The notes beneath the pieces are model-generated. The model ran no database searches and was not told the DNA's origin. It saw only the letters and a list, made by a program, of their open reading frames with translations. From Arenicola marina (taxonomy: Eukaryota; Annelida; Polychaeta; Arenicolidae), in NCBI GenBank assembly GCA_964019135.1, contig OZ025257.1, positions 27,264,352-27,328,351 of the forward strand: a stretch of DNA of 64,000 nucleotides, written 5' to 3'. Of the stretch, positions 45,604 to 56,704 are shown piece by piece. A program made the position numbers and the translations under genes. Each line of letters starts with the position of its first letter. Positions within the stretch are counted from its first letter, which is position 1.

Positions 45604-47682
45604 TTACAAAGCCAATAACACGCCAACAATAAGGCACTGAAAAAAGACAGCCGCAGCCCGCGGTGAATACGATCCTTGCGCGCCATTGGTCGGCTCGTCA
45701 TTCCACGTGACCACAATGCGGACCGGGGCCCCGCTGCCGCCTTCTATCTTCATGGGCATGACGTAGGCAGTGGCGCCACTGGGCGGCAGCGAGCAGGGAT
45801 CCTTCACGTTCTCCAGGCCGTACACGTTACGCGAGGCGAGCTCCACGTGAGTTGGAAAACGCGTGCTGGCGCCGTTGTCAGTGCTGGGGGTGTCGACAGC
45901 CACGCCCACCACCCCTCTCTCATCCGCCAGCCACGTGGCCGCCTCCACGCTGAACCCCGGGAAGTGGAAGGCGGCCGTATCCTCGCGGTCGTTGCCGAAG
46001 TAACCGGCCTTGTCGACGCCGTACATTGCCGACCACCCGGAGCACTGGAAGACGACCGCGCCAGTCGGGATGCGGCCGTGGGCCGACTCCCAATCCGTGA
46101 CGTCATCCACCGTCACGTTCGCGTCCGGATCCTGCGCCGCGCGTGCCCGGATGTCGACCATGATGACGGGTGCGATGAGTCTGTCGAGGGAGATGTCATC
46201 CACGGACCACGCGTCCTTAGCGAAGTGGCTCGGCGCGTCCAGGTGGGTTCCGCCATGTTCCGGGGCGTGGAGTAGATTAGTCTCGAGCCTGCGTACCACA
46301 CCAATACAAACATTAAATAAGATAATTTCTCATTTTAATTCTCAGGTTTACATCAGAATAAGGTTTCTTGTAGATAAAGTAATTCATAGCATTAATATAA
46401 TTTACCTATAAAAAATAGAGCTCAAAGTTTGAAATCTAATTTCTGAACAAACTCGGGCATCAACTGAATGATCAAAGCTGTAATTTTCGTTGAACTAAAT
46501 ATTCAGATGAATTGGTATTTGCGAGGAAGAAATAACAAATTTTAGTGTTCAATGTGCTGAATGCATAATATCTTGAACAGTTTTTACCATGCGAAGAAAT
46601 GTTATGACTGCCAGTCTCTTCAAACGGGAACCTAGAGACTCACGAAACGTCGAATGATCGCCTCTGACTATTTTCTGATATGTGATATATCTGATATGTG
46701 GATTTATTTCTAATATTTCTCCTGAATAATATTCACGGGTATTCTATTTTTACTTTAAACCTTCAACAACACGTTTATTTCTCAACCGAAACAAAGCTCA
46801 ACAAGTTTACTTTTAACATTTTCAAGTAGATGACGTCATTGCTATCGTTTCGGCGAACGCGATCGTGTATCAATCAAGTTGCACCAATGTTAACCAGAAA
46901 ACTCAACAAACTTGTAAACGTTTGTGTTATCCTCAACACGTTTACGTTTACAACAAACATAAACGCAAAATGGGTCAACTTCATTTACACAATTTCCAAG
47001 CGTGTACTAGTCCAAATAAACACGTGCTTGAACAACCCATAATAAGTACAATTTAAATATGTTCAGAACAGTTTTAGGACCCATGGTGCTAAGGTATAGA
47101 ATCTTTTAAGCAACAAGATAAAAGATGCTACATCTAAAGATGAGTTTAAATATTTTATTTCGCCATGAAAGGGCGATGATTTGAATGTTCGCAACGTGCA
47201 ATGTGTTCCTTAGAATATATTTAATATGAAATAATAGCTCTATATTGTCATGTGGTTTGTTCTTTTGACTTATTAACAATGCAATAAGTTCCTTAGCATG
47301 TAGGCGAAAAAATCAGTTTCATCAGGAGATCATTGTCAGTTAATAGTGCGCAAGTGCTAATGTTGCTTCCCTAATCATGTTACCCTGTCAATCCTTAATT
47401 TGGATAAAACGTTATCCTATCTTATCTTATCTTGGCTTTTTCTGCCCCCCCCCCCCCCCCGCCCCACTTCTGTCAATTATGTACTTACCAATTTCCGTTC
47501 TCGCTGAATCCCTTGGCAACCCGCTCCAGCATGAAGCCGTATTGGTACCCCGGCCAGGCCCACGTGTTATTGTTGTACGCATGCGTCAAGTCGAGAGTCC
47601 TACCCCGAACTCCAGGGCTAATGAACAGGAAGGTCAGGCTACAGGAAATAAGTAAAAAACAAAATGGCTTTCCCGATGCCAT
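45604..47682 (-). CDS. Secreted/GPI-like cyclase-family hydrolase (PF04199), two exons
   Basis: Exons 47682-47489 and 46288-45604 join in frame (…GFSENGN-W-LETNLLH…) to give 292 residues. The fold is that of kynurenine formamidase/isatin hydrolase, metal-dependent enzymes that hydrolyse amide or lactam bonds. Seen: a signal peptide (about 1-27, hydrophobic core FLLISCSLTFLFI), the LDLTHAYNNNTWAWPG segment, and HGGTHLDAPSH (about 76-86), which carries the family's metal-binding His and Asp. Further on are GVAVDTPSTDNG and a C-terminal hydrophobic tail AAAVFFQCLIVGVLLAL that resembles a GPI-anchor signal. The donor is attg|gtaagt and the acceptor gtacgcag|gctcgag. The substrate cannot be told. 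The last exon lies inside segmental-duplication unit 2, and a twin is at 37734-37050. Confidence 0.85.
46472..47488. other. Intron of the cyclase gene (unique part)
   Basis: AT-rich sequence between the duplication breakpoint and the first exon. It contains ttatcttatcttatctt near 47417 and a poly-C run at 47446-47460. No gene is seen. Confidence 0.5.
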
Positions 47683-47761
47683 GTTGAATCTTCCAAACTG
47701 TCACTCCAGACTGGTTTATCAAGATCCGCTGAAGTGTTTGTCCGCCTCTCCCTGTGTCCGC

Positions 47762-47822
47762 CTCTCTCTCTTTAGCTCTCTCTCTCTCTCTCTCTCTCAC
47801 ACTCTCTTTCTCTCGTTCTCTC
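47762..47822. repeat. (CT)n microsatellite
   Basis: A ct-dinucleotide run with short interruptions, in the presumed 5' untranslated region of the cyclase gene (GA-rich on the transcript). Confidence 0.9.
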
Positions 47823-47911
47823 GAACAACCTAACCGAGGATACTTCACTCTCCTCGACTCCTGGACGTCCACACACAACACGAGATACACGTCGCGACCT
47901 TTTTGCGTTGT

Positions 47912-47922
47912 CTATATATGAA
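47912..47922 (-). promoter_or_regulatory. Candidate TATA box of the cyclase gene
   Basis: On the minus strand the sequence catatataga lies about 230 bases upstream of the ATG at 47682. This would place the start of transcription near 47885 and leave a roughly 200-base leader containing the GA repeat. No transcript evidence is available. Confidence 0.45.
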
Positions 47923-48696
47923 GGCACCGGGAACCGTGGACGTGACTCGGGCCCCTCGCCGGATCAGTGGATGCCGAGTCACAGGACCTGACCCAACCAC
48001 TGGAGGCCTTGGTTTAGTGGCTATCCTATAAACACAGACGTAGGACAGCAGAAGTAGTGCCTAGCAGAGCGGCCGCGGCATATATGGCACACCAAACAAG
48101 ACTTCGCTGCTTGTCGCATCGGTTGAACGCATTTTTTAACCACTCTGCTCAATCTCAAACCCGCTACTGCCCTAAAGTCAACAGCTATCGTTCACCAATA
48201 TTTATGGAAATGTGGCTTGTCCGAGCCTCTACAATTTTCATGTTACGGACGTCTTAATGTCAAAGGTCAAGGCCGTCCGATTAAAGAAAAAACGTAAAAG
48301 TGAATTTACTCTCTGGCTATCAAAATAAAGAATACATTCACTATTTATTGTTGGCTTGCGTTTCTACGATGTATGCAAACAGTGTTTCTATAGCCTATAA
48401 ATCTTCTTGTGGCCTGCGTCTCTGGGGACTGTTTGGCGTGCTATACGGCACGAAGCTTTCCAAACAGCCAATGGGGGGGAGGGGGTGGGCAGTTGGTCGA
48501 GGGGGTGGGCGGGATCGTAGGAGAGGGGTGGGGGGAGGTGGTTTGGAGTAGCAGAGGCACACACAAATGCAATTTTTTTCGCGGTGCTAACTTTCGTGGG
48601 GTTCGGTGGCAGACAATGTGGATCTCGAAAGTGTCTGGCTGCTATGGCGGGTAATCGGGGCCACAATTCATTGTGCTATATTCAGCATGTCATTCG
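47923..48696. other. Intergenic, no gene seen
   Basis: Upstream flank of the cyclase gene. It has a G-rich tract at about 48470-48540 and no recognisable open frame. Confidence 0.45.
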
Positions 48697-48842
48697 TGTA
48701 CTTTGCACTCATGTACTTTGCATTCATGTACTTAGAATTCATGTACTTTGCATTCATGTACTTTACATTCATGTACTTTGCATTCATGTACTTTGCATTC
48801 ATGTACTTTGCATTCATGTACTTTGCATTCATGTACTTTCCA
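48697..48842 (+). repeat. 15-bp tandem repeat (atgtactttgcattc)
   Basis: About nine to ten copies, most of them identical, with single-base variants at the left edge and a catgtacatgtacatgg palindrome just after the right edge. Period 15 leaves frames open on both strands (KYMNA on the minus strand); this is not a gene. Confidence 0.95.
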
Positions 48843-49187
48843 GCCATGTACATGTACATGGCTGCCGGATTAGTGTGTGGGCCTTGTCGACTGACTCCAC
48901 CAGGACCCTACCATTGGAGCGATCGTTGATACTAGTAGTTGAACTAACATTTGTCATAGATGCTACCTAACCTGAGCGAGTGCGTTAAACTGATAAAAAA
49001 ATATATTATTGTCATATATTATCATATGGCATATCCCTGCAAAGGCCAGAGCAGCAAACGGTTTTTTGACAGCTATTATAGTTAATACCACAATATGGCA
49101 TTGGGTTGGCGATGGATCCTCCCCCTCTCAGAGGTATCCTGTATATGTAGGATAAATGGTGTACGTGCGCCGTAGGGGCCAATAGGG

Positions 49188-49420
49188 CTGTACAGTTCTC
49201 GCGGGTTCTATTTCCGGTTTAGGTCTTTTGGGGACCAACAAACACGTGCTCTTAGAACGAGTGCGCATCATGCTGGTGCCTTGCTGCAACTGCGTGACTC
49301 TCACTCATTGTAGTCAACGTTTTAGTGTTGGGAACCGGCTGGCAGCGCGGATTGTGCGTGAAGAATCGAGTGGGTGTGAAACTATTTTTTGTTTGCTTTG
49401 GTCCAGGCATGGCTGACTAT
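49188..49420. mobile_element. Single end of the agggct-type DNA transposon
   Basis: agggctgtacagttctcgcg followed by ttttggggaccaacaaacac matches the terminal inverted repeat of the element at 18566-19523. A matching right end was not found nearby, so this is a fragment or a diverged copy. The right boundary is approximate. A short frame (MLVPCCNCVTLTHCSQ) starts inside it. Confidence 0.55.
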
Positions 49421-50836
49421 AAAATCATAATATAATTAAAGAGAAGACATTTATCTCTCCATAATGCATGTGGTCCGTTCGATGAGACAGTTGGAAGCGT
49501 TGTATTTTGAGCCAAATCATCGATGTTTACAGTTCTACGACAAACGGAGCACCATTTGTCCTCACCTGGTCAGTCCAGTCCATTATAAGGAGCATTGTTA
49601 CGTAACCATAGATACCGCGTGCAGACCCGCGCGTCATGATGATTATTACGTCATACGACATGGAAAACCCCGCACAGCACGTTACATCGCCTGACACTGA
49701 CAGTGACTCATGAGACAACCGCATATTCTGGTTTATCAACTGCCTAACCACTCATACATTACATAAATCTACTCGGATGGTTATAATTCGGATATGCACA
49801 TAACTTTAGTGGTTATGGTCTAATAAATCAGTAGGTTCTCATGGGCTTGGGGCAGTGGTTAGCCTGAGTGTTCGAATTGGTGTCCTAAGAGGTTCGTCAA
49901 TTAATTTTGTATCAGTTCTGCGCAGTAAGCGTTTTTTTTCAGAAATGTTGTCTTTAGCTTATTTATAATTAATTCCCCCTGGCAAGAACACTATGCGGGG
50001 CACTATGATGCCTTACATGTGCATGTAAATACAGGCCAGCAGATAGGGAGAGGTTTCTACTTCTATGGTGAATGCACCTGTGGAACGCATGTGTGCATGG
50101 TGTCGACAATGAACTCCAGAAAAGAAAAGGGGAGGTCCCTGATCTAATAATGTATTTTGCTGCTGCGGAACTGTTTAATGCCTTCATCATTGACCACATT
50201 GGGTAACGAGTGTTGACTGACTAACCATCTAACCTTACTTTTGGAACATTAAACTAATGACTAATGGGTTGTGATAGTTGCCGACCTGGTCCTAATTGAA
50301 AACTAGTGACTGGCTTCAACAGCGAGCAGGCGAGGTGGGAAATATCAGACTAAGTTAATGTGACGTCATCATCAGCTGCAATGCAGCAGTCATCAGATGG
50401 ATAAAAATTATGTCCTTAAGGATGAACTCCTTTATTTTCATACTTTCGATAAAAAAACATTCATTGCTGGTCTTGGCTAGCCCTTTAACCATAAGTTTTT
50501 GTCACTAATTAAGGCATGTTTCAATGAAGGTTTTTAGACTGGTTTGAAAACAGGTTTATTCATTAATTTAGTATCAGTTCTGCGCACAAAACCTTCGTCT
50601 TCAGAATTATTATTTTAGCCTATACCTTACTATGAAGCCATAGGAGGCCCTGGTCTAGCCGATAATGGGTTTCGGGACATTTCGCCCTGGGCTTTTTCAC
50701 TTCCGCTAGAGCTGGCCGTGGTCTTTCGTACTATAGGTGGGGCAGCGGGATGGCCTATACTCAAATTCATTAATGCCGTTCACACTCCTTTTGGCCAATA
50801 TCTTCGTGAATATTGGAGTAATCACCGAGATATTTT
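49421..50836. other. Repeat-bearing intergenic sequence
   Basis: Two direct copies of ttaatttngtatcagttctgcgca-type sequence occur at about 49899-49930 and 50564-50590, suggesting pieces of one repeat family. No gene is seen. Confidence 0.4.
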
Positions 50837-51226
50837 CTGACTGGTAGTACTGAACTAAGACCCAACAGATTTAGACTTACTTTCCTCTCTTTGCGAATTA
50901 TTTCTTTCTGTGTTATCCAAAGAAATATTCCATATGATGAAGCTCCATTGACCACAAACGTCAGCCATTTAACAAACTAAAACAAGGAGCGTGCGCGAAG
51001 CGTTGCCTGGCAATGGTTGCCATTGGATACAATTGAGACAATGGATACAGTTCACGTCATAACAAGCACGTGCTCCTTCTTTTAGCTCATTAAGAGGCAG
51101 ACGTTTGTGGTCAATGGAGCTTCATCATATGGAATATTTCTTTGGATAACACAGAAAGAAACAATCAGCAAAGAGAGGAAAGTAAGTCTAAATCTGTTGG
51201 GTCTTAGTTCAGTGCAGCCAGTCAGG
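50837..51226. repeat. Long palindrome, about 160-bp arms
   Basis: The left arm 50837-50994 is a near-identical reverse complement of 51066-51226, with a spacer of about 71 bases. Both arms encode the same stretch (VNGASSYGIFLWITQKE on the minus strand at left, plus strand at right), followed by gaggaaagtaagtc, which looks like a splice donor. The origin is unknown; it could be a foldback transposon or an inverted duplication of an exon. Confidence 0.85.
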
Positions 51227-52560
51227 AATTATCGGCCCGAGGCCGCAAGGCCGAGGGCGGATAATGAAAATGAAGGGCTGCTACAGCTTGATGAAGGGCC
51301 AATAAAATGCCTAACGCCAAGCAAAACTCGCGCTATTACTATTATTACGAGTTGAATTTAAATTAAAGGCGTTGACTTGTCTCTGCTTCTTTGGTTTAAT
51401 TTCCGCATGCAACGACCAAAGTAAAGCATTTTGGGACTGACTGTCCGCAAATCGCAAGCCTTTCCACATATAGTTGGCCAGTCGCCTTTTTATACCATAT
51501 ATATGTTGCCAAGAAACATAGCATGTGCAACTAGGCAACTAGTCATGGAAGCGGGCTATTTAAAGCTATACCTACAATTCTTTTGTGCGTGACGTCATAT
51601 TTCATTGTTCTGTGCGTGACGTCATATTTCATTGTTCTATGCAGCGTCGCCATGGCAACGATTGTCGATTGCATGGGCAGCAGGGCGGTTTGGGTCAGAA
51701 TACGGCATTTTAGAGGCCTTCAGATGTAACGCTATTGTACTAGTTAACATGCCCACCAACTCGTAATAATGGTTGTTTCTAGAGGTGAGCGCGCGCTGTC
51801 TGTGACGTCATGTATAAAGCTTTTTGTAACGTAGGCAACAACATTAAGATTATGGCGTCACGATAGATTTTAGTCTCACTTTGCGAGACCCTGATCCATG
51901 AATTTCAGACATTGTTATGTCTAACCGAAGAATACTAGTTCTTTCTTTAGATCTAATTAAGTAATTTTCAAATAAAACACTTCATATGACAATTAAGAAC
52001 AAACTTTTTATCGAATTATGGCGTAAAAAACGGCCGTAGATGTCGCAAACTGGTGATGCGAAAAAGTGGCCAATGGTTGGGGACCGAAAGTCCACACTGA
52101 CAACAGAACTCGAGAGAGAACAGAGATATGGAAGTGATATGTCATATGGTGATGATTGAAATATACGTGTGTTAGTCTATAGAGCTCGTGCTAACGCACT
52201 CGCTATTACAAAAAGGAAGCTTGGGTCGCTTGGGGCAGATTGAGGAAAACAGTTTTTATTTAATTAACCTACTGTTATAATGGATTTTTTATTGCCAGCC
52301 ACCACAGGCCGGCCTCTATATAATCAGGCAACCACAGTACCAGTGGAGGTGCGAGTCCAAGGTCCCTTGGTAGATAGTTGACAGTCACTGAGTTCACAGT
52401 CTGTCGTTGCGTCCCTCCAATGGAATACTAGAATTTGTCAAGCATAGCTTGAGAGGGAAGACGAAAATCGGGGGATAGGTGCAACTGACCATGAGCCGAT
52501 AACTATGAAAGGTCACAGATAAAGGGACCGCATTCATAATCCCGCTTATAACATAGCTGG
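51227..52560. other. Intergenic with CRE-like sites
   Basis: No gene is seen. It contains the CRE cluster described separately and AT-rich unique-looking sequence. Confidence 0.4.
51590..51818. promoter_or_regulatory. Three consensus CREs, one next to a TATA-like sequence
   Basis: TGACGTCA at 51590-51597 and 51617-51624 (within a 27-base direct duplication) and at 51803-51810, followed by tgtataaagc at 51811-51820. These are perfect CREB/ATF sites. No downstream open gene is recognised, so a promoter is only inferred. Confidence 0.35.
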
Positions 52561-54300
52561 AAGATAGCGAGAATATATGAATCTCCAAAAAGTCTCTAAA
52601 GAATACTCTGAAACAAACCGCGGATATATACCCAATATTACCCAATGTGGACCTGTTTCGTTGTGGTGCGAGATATAAAGATCGAGACGGGCGGATGTTG
52701 TGCTTCGGTCGAGCCTATGGAAGACCGAGGGCAGGATTTCGTATGAAATATGACTGATCGAGCGGGTTTGGGGACTTCTGAAACAGTAGCATATACGTAC
52801 AACGCGGCACTTTGGCGTAGTGGATAAGGCTTTCGACAGTGGGCACCCAACTGGGTACCTATTATTAATATTTTTTCGTTTTTATGCTGGAAACACATTT
52901 CGGTTGATGAAACATTCGGCCTGCTGGCGTCCCTTTTTGACAATAAAATTGCAAAGGGCTAGCGACAACATTGGGGGATAGGCCGAAACGTCATTGCGTA
53001 CTCACGCGTCATATCTTTATAATGGGATTGGCCATGTTAATGTTTGATTATTTCTTTGCGTCCAAACTGCTGGTTCGATTTCGTTGGAATTTAGCATACA
53101 TGATATTAGTAATATTGGTACATATTGCACCACATATAGGTAATTTTTATTAGGTTACAATTTGATGATCCAATAATTCCAAAACTATAAATGTGAGGTG
53201 AAATCTGAAGGCACATTACTTTTGCGCCTGTCTCTGAAGAATATTCTGAAACAAACCGTGGATCTGTAGACCCAATATTAACGGAGTTACGCTCGAAAAC
53301 ATGTTTCGTGACCTTGAACTTGACCTTGCCGTGACCTTGACATTGCCGTGACCTTGACCTTGGAAGCGTAACCTTGATCAATATAGTACTTTCCGCCCAA
53401 ATACTACTGTCATGTTTCACGCAAGGTGTCGTTTGTCTGAGATGTCCCCTTCATGGAGAAATTGGGGAGGTCATTTTCCCGCCAAAATGCTCCCGTATGG
53501 TCCCATGTTAAACTTTGGGAATTTTTAGCGGGAAAACTATGCGTGATAGGCAAAATGTGAAGGCGGTTTCCATATCCAAGTCGACGTTTGCCCGTCGTTT
53601 GCAACTAATCCCGACTCTCTAGCGTCGCTATTAAGCGAACGGCGGCCATCGCAACCCCGAAAGAGTGCCGGTCCATATCGCCGTTGACTCATAATGGGAG
53701 CGTCGGCATGGAGGGGGGTGCACCTCTTGTGAGCGCTCTAGCGGCCAAACTAAGCGTCCTAGAGCATTTCTGAGGTGGTTTTTATAAGTCTAGCTCATTT
53801 CTCTCTCCATTCATGCCAAATCTGGGCTCCCTATCTCAAATATTAACCGAGTTATGGCCTTGCAAAGTTCAAAACGCCACTTGACACGTACGCTGAATAT
53901 AGATTGGCCGATTACTCGAAAATCGTTCAGTATCCAGAAACATTTGAGCCAGTCATGCGTGTCCGCCTCTCTCCGCAGAATACTCTCCAACAAACAACGA
54001 ATCTCTAGACGCGATATTAACGAAGTTACGCGGGAACACATGTTTCGTGTCCTTGACCTTGCTGCGACCTTGACCTTGGAAGCGTGACCTTGACCAATAT
54101 AGTTATTCGTGCCCAATTACTAATGTCATGTATCACGCCAGGTGACGTTTGTCTCACTTGTGCCCTTCACGGAGAAATTGAGACCACTTTCCCGCCAAAA
54201 TGCTGCCGTAGGATCCCATGTTAAACTTTGGGAATTTTTAGCGGGAAAACTATTCGGGCGATTTTTACAATTTTGATGCGATATATAACGTACCTATGGG
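52560..54300. repeat. Dispersed repeat copies with gtgaccttgacctt tracts
   Basis: Three related segments are present: a partial one at about 52560-52650, one at about 53215-53560 and one at about 53970-54260. They share gaatactctgaaacaaaccg-like, cgaaaacatgtttcgtgacc, ccgccaaaatgct.ccgta and gggaatttttagcgggaaaa. Identity is moderate. They resemble an interspersed family common in marine invertebrates. No coding capacity is seen. Confidence 0.7.
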
Positions 54301-54830
54301 CCCAATAACAGAAATAATGGTGAGCGTCATTAGATGAAAACTAAGACAGTAGTAGTGATTTTTCCGATTTTTGGTCCTATCTTTCAATGGTTAAGCGAAA
54401 TGTGAAAAATTCCTGTGACCTTGACCTTTGACCTAGATTGCCCATCTACAAACTTGGTCTGACGGTAGGCCGTGGCATTATCTATGCAGAAGGAGAAGTC
54501 GATATCTCAAACTTTGTAAAAAAAAAAAAAAAATCCAAAGTTGTCAATTTTCAAGAGCCCGTGGCGCGAAAACTTTTCATCCTACATCAAATCTGATGTC
54601 AGTAACGAGAAAGACTTTGAGGAGCTGAGTATTTTGACACTAATTGCGGCTCTCTAACTGCAATATTAAGAGAGCTAGAGCGGAAAATGTGTTTTGGACG
54701 TATGACGTCATCGTGACCTTGACCTTTGAGTTATATTGCCCATTCACGAACTTGACCTGTCGATTGGCTGTCGGAATGTTTTGGTAAAAGAAGAGAACGA
54801 TATCTTTAGGCATTCGACAGATAATGCTCC

Positions 54831-54831
<1 letters not shown>

Positions 54832-54872
<41 letters not shown>
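54832..54872. repeat. (GACA)n microsatellite
   Basis: About ten tandem gaca units within the same repeat-rich stretch. Confidence 0.95.
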
Positions 54873-54873
<1 letters not shown>

Positions 54874-55254
54874 CGAACACACCGACATAAGACGAAAATC
54901 GTAGATTTTCGTCTTAATGATAGCGCCAGTGCATGTTACTGCATGTCGCCAATATGTCGGTCGGCCTGTTTGTGAGTTTGTTCGTCGGCTAACGGCTTAA
55001 ATAAACGTTACCACCGTCCAAACTGTATCACCAGATGGGGAATGCAAATCGACAGGCTCATAGGTTCGTTTATGGGCGAAATCGGTCAATAATCCGGCTC
55101 GGTCAGTTCCCCCCTTCTTCGATATAATTTTAGCGCTTTCTTAATTCAGAAAATTCAATCTTGGGTGACTACTTATGTATTTTGAACCCGATAATCGCTC
55201 GACAGATCTTCCACTTAGCGCTAAGTCTAGTGGTGTAGCCTAAGTGGTGATTAT

Positions 55255-55372
55255 GAACCTGGACAATTTCCCCTGGTCAACTCTACCCCCAGGATACCCC
55301 CCCCCCCCCCCCACCCCCAACCAGACAATTCCACCCAGACCATGTTATACCCCCTGGACACACACACACACA
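55255..55372. repeat. C-rich low-complexity tract and (CA)n
   Basis: Runs of C with caattcc/ccagaccat-type units, similar in reverse complement to 1-115, followed by a short acacacac run. Confidence 0.6.
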
Positions 55373-55392
55373 CGCAAACTGAGAACCCTGGG

Positions 55393-55610
55393 ATGCTTAT
55401 GATAAGATAACCTTCCGAGTGATGGTCAATGATTATGATAAGATAACCCTCCGGGTGATGGCCAATGATTATGATACGATAACCCTCCGAGTGATGGTCA
55501 ATGATTATGATAAGATAACCTTCCGAGTGAAGGTCAGTGATTATGATAAGATAACCTTCGGAGTGATGGTCAATGATTATGATAAGATTATCTTCCGGGT
55601 GAAGGTGATG
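55393..55610 (+). repeat. 36-bp tandem repeat, about six copies
   Basis: The unit reads gtgatggtcaatgattatga then taagataaccttccga. Period 36 keeps frames open on both strands (VNDYDKITFRVM on plus, HHSEGYLIIIID on minus). Confidence 0.9.
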
Positions 55611-56119
55611 CCGTATGCTATATGTCAGCCAAGAACCATGATCATTTCTAACAATTGCGTGGAATTGGACAAGAAGAAAAAACGATCGATATTTGGCTCC
55701 CGGTTGACCTTCTTCAGTAAATCGCAAATAAGAATCAGAAGCTGAAACATGCACGGGCTTCGACTTCCTGTTCATGTAGATTAAAATGAATTATTGTTGA
55801 AGCAGCGTCAAAGGAGTTTAGGCTGAGCCGCATATGAAGTCCGGTATCTTGAACCATAGCTGCTAATCTATTAGCATAGATGTCAGTTAAACGCATTAAT
55901 AGTGAAGGCTTTGAAACCAAATACGCAGGGTGGTATTACCGTATTTCCCTATGACCTGTGGTGATTATTAACCCTCAAACAATTTGCGGTAATGTGATAT
56001 GCCTGTATCGTATCGCCATTTCGATTTAACGTGCGGAATGCGACAGGCAACAGGTGCGAATGACGCCGCCCGAAGTTTAATTACACCATGCGCCATGACA
56101 AGACAGATGCCCGCCAACC

Positions 56120-56702
56120 CGTAAAAGTGAGTAAACTCCAAAAAGACCTCGGAATACACGTCGACGACAACTTATTGTTTGAAACTAAAGAAAACATAAA
56201 GGGCTAGTGAGACCGACCGTAGAGTATGGAATGGTTGCGTGGACACCATACCTCCAGAAACAAATAGACGTCAGTAACTCCATCCAGAAGCCCCGAGCAC
56301 CTGGGCTAAAGGTTGCACACCAATTAAAAGCCCATTATAAGTAAAGGAAAAACCCAAATTTTCAACCCCATGCCAGAGATATTTGACTATGTGGGCCATA
56401 AGAAATTATAGAGCCACGGGTATGGCACCTAAGCTAAACTCGTACGCTATGAAGAGCGCCTACAGGAACTAAGACTGCCAAAATATTAGCCGCCAGAGCC
56501 GACCAATGACAACTTGGAACAGCCTCCCTGAAAACGTTGTGACTTCCCCAAGCCTGAACACACTAGAAAACCGGTTGGACAGACACTGGGCAAAACAGAC
56601 AATTCTATACCAGTATAAAGCAAAAATAAAAGGCTGTTCACGCATGCGCACAAAAAAAACACGAACACCAAAGCCACCACCTAATCTACAGGGTGTGTGT
56701 TT
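56120..56702 (+). mobile_element. CR1-like LINE, C-terminal remnant of ORF2
   Basis: A broken reading of the reverse-transcriptase 3' region: LQKDLGIHVDDNLLFE, then LVRPTVEYGMVAWTPYLQKQ, then YEERLQELRLP, then TTWNSLPENVVTSPSLN. These match, in order, the conserved tail of CR1-group ORF2 (KDLGV..D, LVRP.LEY...WSPYL, YEERL..L.LP, WN.LP..VV..PS). The frame shifts between blocks and the 5' end is missing, so it is a dead, 5'-truncated copy. Confidence 0.75.
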
Positions 56703-56704
56703 TA

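Larger units (their letters stand above)
37918..46471. repeat. Segmental duplication, unit 2 (8.6 kb)
   Basis: A head-to-tail copy of 31534-37917. It is longer because its minisatellite is about 2.3 kb larger, although it lacks about 170 bases found just after the array in unit 1 (about 34535-34705). It ends gggcatcaactgaatga before unique sequence. Confidence 0.9.

Noticed and set aside
48668-48929. Methionine/tyrosine-rich open frames at 48.7-48.9 kb
   Set aside because: They are translations of a 15-bp tandem repeat.
52800-52860. Possible second tRNA-derived SINE head (gcactttggcgtagtggata)
   Set aside because: An A-box-like sequence is present, but no B box or T arm follows, so it is too weak to annotate.
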